This document shows positions 6,396 to 9,012 of a stretch of DNA of 9,012 nt, one piece after another. The notes below the pieces were generated by a model that worked only from the letters and a program-made list of their open reading frames with translations, was not told the DNA's origin and did no database searches. The DNA is from Gemmataceae bacterium. GTDB lineage: Bacteria > Planctomycetota > Planctomycetia > Gemmatales > Gemmataceae. Every line of letters begins with the position of its first letter. Position 1 is the first letter of the stretch. The position numbers and the translations under genes are program-made. The stretch spans positions 1 to 9,012 of the forward strand of contig CANLGS010000105.1 of the NCBI GenBank assembly GCA_947490035.1, written 5' to 3'.

Positions 6396-7319
6396 ATGCG
6401 CTCGATCCTGTGTCGGATGTTCGCCGTCGCCGTGTTCGCGGCAGCACCCGCGATCACTCCCCTCGCGAGTGGGGCGGCCCCCGCGCCCGTGGTGCCCGCC
6501 AAGAACGCCTCCCCGATGGACGCGGCGCGCAAAGCGCTCGACGAAGTCGCGGACATGAACTACCAGGGCAAGTCCCTCAACGAGGTCATCGGCGACCTCA
6601 AGGACAAGTCCAAGGTCGAAGTGACCATCGACCCGATGGTCTACCAGTTCGGCCTCGACCCGAACCAGCCGACCGTCACCGTCGCGCTGAAGGGCGTCAA
6701 GATGAAGGACGGGCTGCGGCAAGTGCTCGCCCCGTTCAACCTGAAGTGCGGGCTGACGAAGGACGGGCTGTACATCTCGACCGAAGAGGGGCTGACCACC
6801 AAGCAGCTCCGCCAGCGCGTGAGCGTGGACTGCGACGGCACCGCGTTCGCCGCGGCCGTCAAGCAACTCGCCGCCGACACCGGCGCGAACGTCGTCATCG
6901 ACCCGCGACTGAAGGACAAGGCGAACGCGGCGGTCACGCTGAAGCTCGAAGACGTGCCGCTGGAAACGGCCGTGCGCCTGCTGGCCGAGGTCGCGGACCT
7001 GGGCGCGGTGCGGATGAGCAACGTGCTGTTCGTGACCACCGCGGATCGGGCCGAGAAGTTGCGCCCGAGTTCCGACGGGCCGACGCAGCCGACGCCGGGC
7101 AACCCGGTGTTCCCGTTCCCCAACGGCGGGTTCGACAGGGCGATCCCGCTGCCCGGCATCATCGGGCCGCCGGTGATCGGCGGCGGGGTGGGCGTCCCTG
7201 GCGTTGTTCTGCCGGCCATGCCGGACGTGCCCCAGAAGGCCGACCCGGCGCCGGCTAACCCGGCGCCAGTGCAGGCGCCGCCCGCCGGGACCACCACCCC
7301 GGCCGCCCCGCCGAAGTAA
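6396..7319 (+). CDS. Exported protein with two STN-like domains and a Pro/Gly-rich tail (307 aa)
   Basis: The function is unknown. An N-terminal signal peptide (hydrophobic 8-20, cleavage probably between residues 24 and 28) is followed by two STN/secretin-N-like domains, about 46-130 (helix LNEVIGDLKDKS, then MKDGLRQVLAPFNLKCGL and a closing GLYIST strand) and about 139-216 (FAAAVKQLAADTGANVVI, then PLETAVRLLAEVADL and VLFVTT). Residues about 225-307 are a low-complexity Pro/Gly/Ala tail with no predicted fold. There is no secretin barrel, TonB box or membrane anchor. Architecture and size resemble the preceding gene, so the two are probably diverged duplicates; this copy has the longer tail. 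It is the last gene before a strong terminator, so it could be the end of an operon starting at the TPR-like gene, although the 171- and 180-nt spacers leave room for internal promoters. Confidence 0.85.
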   Translation: MRSILCRMFAVAVFAAAPAITPLASGAAPAPVVPAKNASPMDAARKALDEVADMNYQGKSLNEVIGDLKDKSKVEVTIDPMVYQFGLDPNQPTVTVALKGVKMKDGLRQVLAPFNLKCGLTKDGLYISTEEGLTTKQLRQRVSVDCDGTAFAAAVKQLAADTGANVVIDPRLKDKANAAVTLKLEDVPLETAVRLLAEVADLGAVRMSNVLFVTTADRAEKLRPSSDGPTQPTPGNPVFPFPNGGFDRAIPLPGIIGPPVIGGGVGVPGVVLPAMPDVPQKADPAPANPAPVQAPPAGTTTPAAPPK

Positions 7320-7341
7320 CATCAAGCACGTGAAATGCACG

Positions 7342-7370
7342 ACGCCCGCCGGGAAACCCGGCGGGCGTTT
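7342..7370 (+). terminator. Intrinsic terminator of the exported-protein gene series
   Basis: A perfect 12-bp stem (7342-7353 with 7357-7368, ACGCCCGCCGGG pairing) with an AAA loop runs directly into TTTGCGTTTGG. It starts 23 nt after the stop at 7319. The U-rich run is interrupted but placed correctly for plus-strand Rho-independent termination. On the minus strand no comparable T-run follows. Confidence 0.88.
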
Positions 7371-7388
7371 GCGTTTGGTCTTCCGTCT

Positions 7389-7449
7389 TGTGGCACAGGC
7401 TTCCAGCCTGTGATTCAAACAGAATCACAGGCTGGAAGCCTGTGCCACA
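7389..7449. repeat. Nested inverted repeat between convergent genes
   Basis: Perfect 28-nt arms (7389-7416 and 7422-7449) have a 5-nt loop (AAACA); outer GTCTT (7385-7389) and AAGAC (7451-7455) also pair around a 2-nt bulge. Each arm is a hairpin in itself: CACAGGCT-TCC-AGCCTGTG. The design and TGTGGCACAG flank match the element at 6225-6295, with paired changes. It sits between the terminator and the 3' end of the minus-strand oxidoreductase gene. Confidence 0.93.
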
Positions 7450-7454
7450 GAAGA

Positions 7455-7473
7455 CCGGTCACGGAGTGACCGG
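7455..7473. repeat. Short perfect hairpin at the 3' end of the oxidoreductase gene
   Basis: CCGGTCAC (7455-7462) and GTGACCGG (7466-7473) pair perfectly around GGA. It is 14 nt beyond the oxidoreductase stop on the minus strand. Only a weak TCTT follows on that strand, so it may help end or protect that mRNA, but it is not a textbook terminator. Confidence 0.55.
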
Positions 7474-7487
7474 ACCACATTCAAACC

Positions 7488-8885
7488 TCACGCGTTGTAG
7501 CCGATCAGATCCCAGCCCTTGCGGTACGTGCGGCGGAGGTACGGGGCCGCTTCCTTGATGTCGGCCGCGCACTTCTCGCCGTCGAAGGTGAACGACTTGC
7601 CGGTGCGGATCGCCACGTTGCCCAGCAGGAACGCCGCGGTCAGTTGGCTCGCGTACTCGAAGTTCGACAGCGCCAGTTCCGGCTTGTTCGCCTTGATCGC
7701 CTCGACCCACTCGTCCTTCTGGCCCTGGTCGCCCTTGTTGTTGATCGCCATCGTCTCGGGTTTGGTGCTGCCGTCGGCCTTCTTCCCGGTGCTGAAGAAC
7801 ACGTTCGAGCCGTAGTCGTCGGGCGAGTACGCGATGCCCTTCGAGCCGACGAGGATCGAACCGCTGTTCACCAGCGGCTTGCCGGACAGTTCGGTGGCCT
7901 TCTTCACCAGTTCCTCGGACGGCAGCATCTTCTTGCCGTCCTTCTTGCCCTCGTACCAGTGGAGGGTGACCGGCACCATCTTGTCGCGTTTCGGGAACTC
8001 GATGGTGGCGTGCGCGTGACTCGGGCACGACAGCGTGTTCACGCCGCCAGCCTCGGCCGACACCTTCGTCGGGTGAACGGTGGCGAGGTTCAGACCCATG
8101 AACGCCATGTTCGCAGTGTGGCACGCCATGTCGCCGATGGCGCCGGTGCCGTAGTCCCAGTACCCGCGCCAGGCGAACGAGTGCATCCCGGCGCCGTATT
8201 CGCGGTCCGGGGCGACCGCGAGGAACTCATCCCAGTGGATGCCCGCGGGCACCGGTCCGGCCTTCGGCGGCTTCTCGGCCGTCACGTCGGGAGCCTGCGG
8301 CCAAATCGGGCGGTTGGTCCAGACGTGGATCTCGGTCACGTCGCCCAGTTCGCCGGCGCGGAGCAACTCGGCGGCGCGGCGCAGCCCGTTGGCCGCGGTG
8401 CCCTGGTTGCCCATCTGCGTGCAGACTTTGTTCTTCTTGGCTTCCGCGCGGAGCAGGTGCGCCTCGTACACGTCGTGTGTGAGCGGCTTCTGAACGTAGA
8501 CGTGCTTGCCGGCCCGCATCGCGAGCACCGCGGCCAGCGCGTGGCTGTGGTCCGGTGTGCTGATGGTGAACGCGTCCACGTTCTTCATCACGTCCTTGTC
8601 GTCGAACAGTTTGCGGAAGTCGGTGAACGTCTTCGCGTTCGGCCACTTCTTGAGTTTGTCGGCGTTCTTCTTGTCGTCAATGTCGCACAGCACCGTGACT
8701 TCCATCAGCGCGGCGGCGTTGTCGATGTCGCTGGAACCTTTACCGCCGACGCCGATGCCGCCGACGCGGAGCTTTTCGTTGGCGCGGTACACGCGCTTGG
8801 CGGAAACCGCCGGCGCGAGGTGCAGGTAGCCGAGGGCGGAGGCGGAGGCGACGAGCGCCTGCCGGCGAGTCAGATGACCAGCCAT
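7488..8885 (-). CDS. Tat-exported Gfo/Idh/MocA family oxidoreductase
   Basis: Predicted NAD(P)-dependent sugar or polyol oxidoreductase; the substrate cannot be told from sequence. The 465-residue product starts with a Tat signal (TRRQAL, Arg7-Arg8; cleavage after VSA at residue 29), so it is folded with cofactor before export, as known for Zymomonas glucose-fructose oxidoreductase. The Rossmann domain begins at residue 39 with GIGVGG (43-48); STPDHSHA (109-116) and VQKPLTH (131-137) follow. The usual Glu-Lys-Pro is Gln-Lys-Pro here, keeping the lysine (Lys133). WRGYWDYGTGAIGDMACH (239-256) carries the conserved histidine of the family's C-terminal alpha/beta domain (His256). The C-terminus (about 404-465) is typical of planctomycete and Bacteroidetes members. 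The start is ATG with GGAG 7 nt upstream (8893-8896, minus strand). The gene converges on the STN genes and is probably its own unit. Confidence 0.95.
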   Translation of the reverse strand: MAGHLTRRQALVASASALGYLHLAPAVSAKRVYRANEKLRVGGIGVGGKGSSDIDNAAALMEVTVLCDIDDKKNADKLKKWPNAKTFTDFRKLFDDKDVMKNVDAFTISTPDHSHALAAVLAMRAGKHVYVQKPLTHDVYEAHLLRAEAKKNKVCTQMGNQGTAANGLRRAAELLRAGELGDVTEIHVWTNRPIWPQAPDVTAEKPPKAGPVPAGIHWDEFLAVAPDREYGAGMHSFAWRGYWDYGTGAIGDMACHTANMAFMGLNLATVHPTKVSAEAGGVNTLSCPSHAHATIEFPKRDKMVPVTLHWYEGKKDGKKMLPSEELVKKATELSGKPLVNSGSILVGSKGIAYSPDDYGSNVFFSTGKKADGSTKPETMAINNKGDQGQKDEWVEAIKANKPELALSNFEYASQLTAAFLLGNVAIRTGKSFTFDGEKCAADIKEAAPYLRRTYRKGWDLIGYNA

Positions 8886-8932
8886 GAGAGGTCTCCAATG
8901 TGGCGAGCGGGGAGGAGTTATTCAGCAGAGTG

Positions 8933-8961
8933 AGTGTAAGGGCCGCGCCTGCGGCAAGCAA
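8933..8961 (-). promoter_or_regulatory. Possible sigma-70-type promoter of the oxidoreductase gene
   Basis: On the minus strand TTGCTT (8956-8961) and TACACT (8933-8938) are separated by exactly 17 nt, giving a leader of about 40 nt. The -35 matches three of six and the -10 four of six consensus positions. It was found by eye, so it is a candidate only. Confidence 0.3.
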
Positions 8962-8984
8962 CGAGAAAGGCGACTTCTGAGCCG

Positions 8985-9010
8985 CTCCCGGCTTCGCAAG
9001 CCAACGGGAG
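8985..9010. repeat. Palindromic element at the right window edge
   Basis: CTCCC (8985-8989) pairs with GGGAG (9006-9010), and inside it GGCTT-CGC-AAGCC (8990-9002) forms a perfect hairpin, with three unpaired bases (AAC, 9003-9005) on the right. It may continue beyond the window. Its core is the reverse complement of the GCTTGCGAAGC at 1508-1518. It lies upstream of the oxidoreductase promoter candidate. Confidence 0.55.
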
Positions 9011-9012
9011 GA

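Noticed and set aside
5391..7319. Type II/III secretion secretin genes
   Set aside because: Only STN-like domains are present; the C-terminal parts are a charged helix or a Pro/Gly tail with no room for a secretin barrel.
6393..7418. Minus-strand frame opposite the second STN gene
   Set aside because: Same register artefact; it ends at the plus-strand TTA just before ATG 6396 and crosses the terminator.
252..7449. CRISPR array
   Set aside because: The repeats are inverted pairs of different families, not evenly spaced direct repeats with spacers, and there is no cas gene.
7644..8933. Long plus-strand frame opposite the oxidoreductase gene
   Set aside because: In register with the minus gene, which encodes a clear Gfo/Idh/MocA protein with Tat signal.

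Overview
The window looks like a chromosomal stretch from a GC-rich planctomycete, most likely of the Gemmataceae. The evidence is the combination of a Gram-negative lipid A gene, a Tat-exported Gfo/Idh/MocA oxidoreductase of a type abundant in Planctomycetes, large exported helical-repeat proteins, and long palindromic repeats in the spacers. The lineage is inferred from style and composition; there is no rRNA or other marker gene. No tRNA, rRNA, CRISPR array, transposase or phage gene is visible.

Layout: positions 1-422 hold no convincing gene, only a 29-nt-arm inverted repeat. lpxA (423-1277, +) encodes UDP-N-acetylglucosamine acyltransferase, the first step of lipid A synthesis. A 363-nt spacer with a second inverted repeat follows. 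Three plus-strand genes for exported proteins come next: a 1192-residue TPR-like alpha-solenoid protein of unknown function (1641-5219), then two related small proteins (5391-6215 and 6396-7319), each with a signal peptide, two STN/secretin-N-like domains and a proline-rich tail but no secretin barrel. A GC-rich intrinsic terminator (7342-7370) closes this series. A convergent minus-strand gene (7488-8885) encodes a Tat-exported Gfo/Idh/MocA oxidoreductase. The last 127 nt are its upstream region.

Every intergenic spacer contains at least one long, nearly perfect inverted repeat, of several different sequence families. Two of them (6225-6295 and 7389-7449) share a nested design in which each arm is itself a hairpin, and their differences preserve pairing. 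Another (5220-5318) abuts a stop codon and also has nested hairpins. These look like REP- or MITE-like palindromic elements, possibly reused as mRNA 3'-end or stability structures.

How the genes fit together: all five products concern the cell envelope or periplasm. LpxA makes an outer-membrane lipid precursor. The TPR protein and the two STN proteins may form an exported complex, but this rests on colocation and domain type only. The oxidoreductase is probably an independent transcription unit. The least understood part of the window is the exported TPR/STN/STN series and its palindromic spacers.
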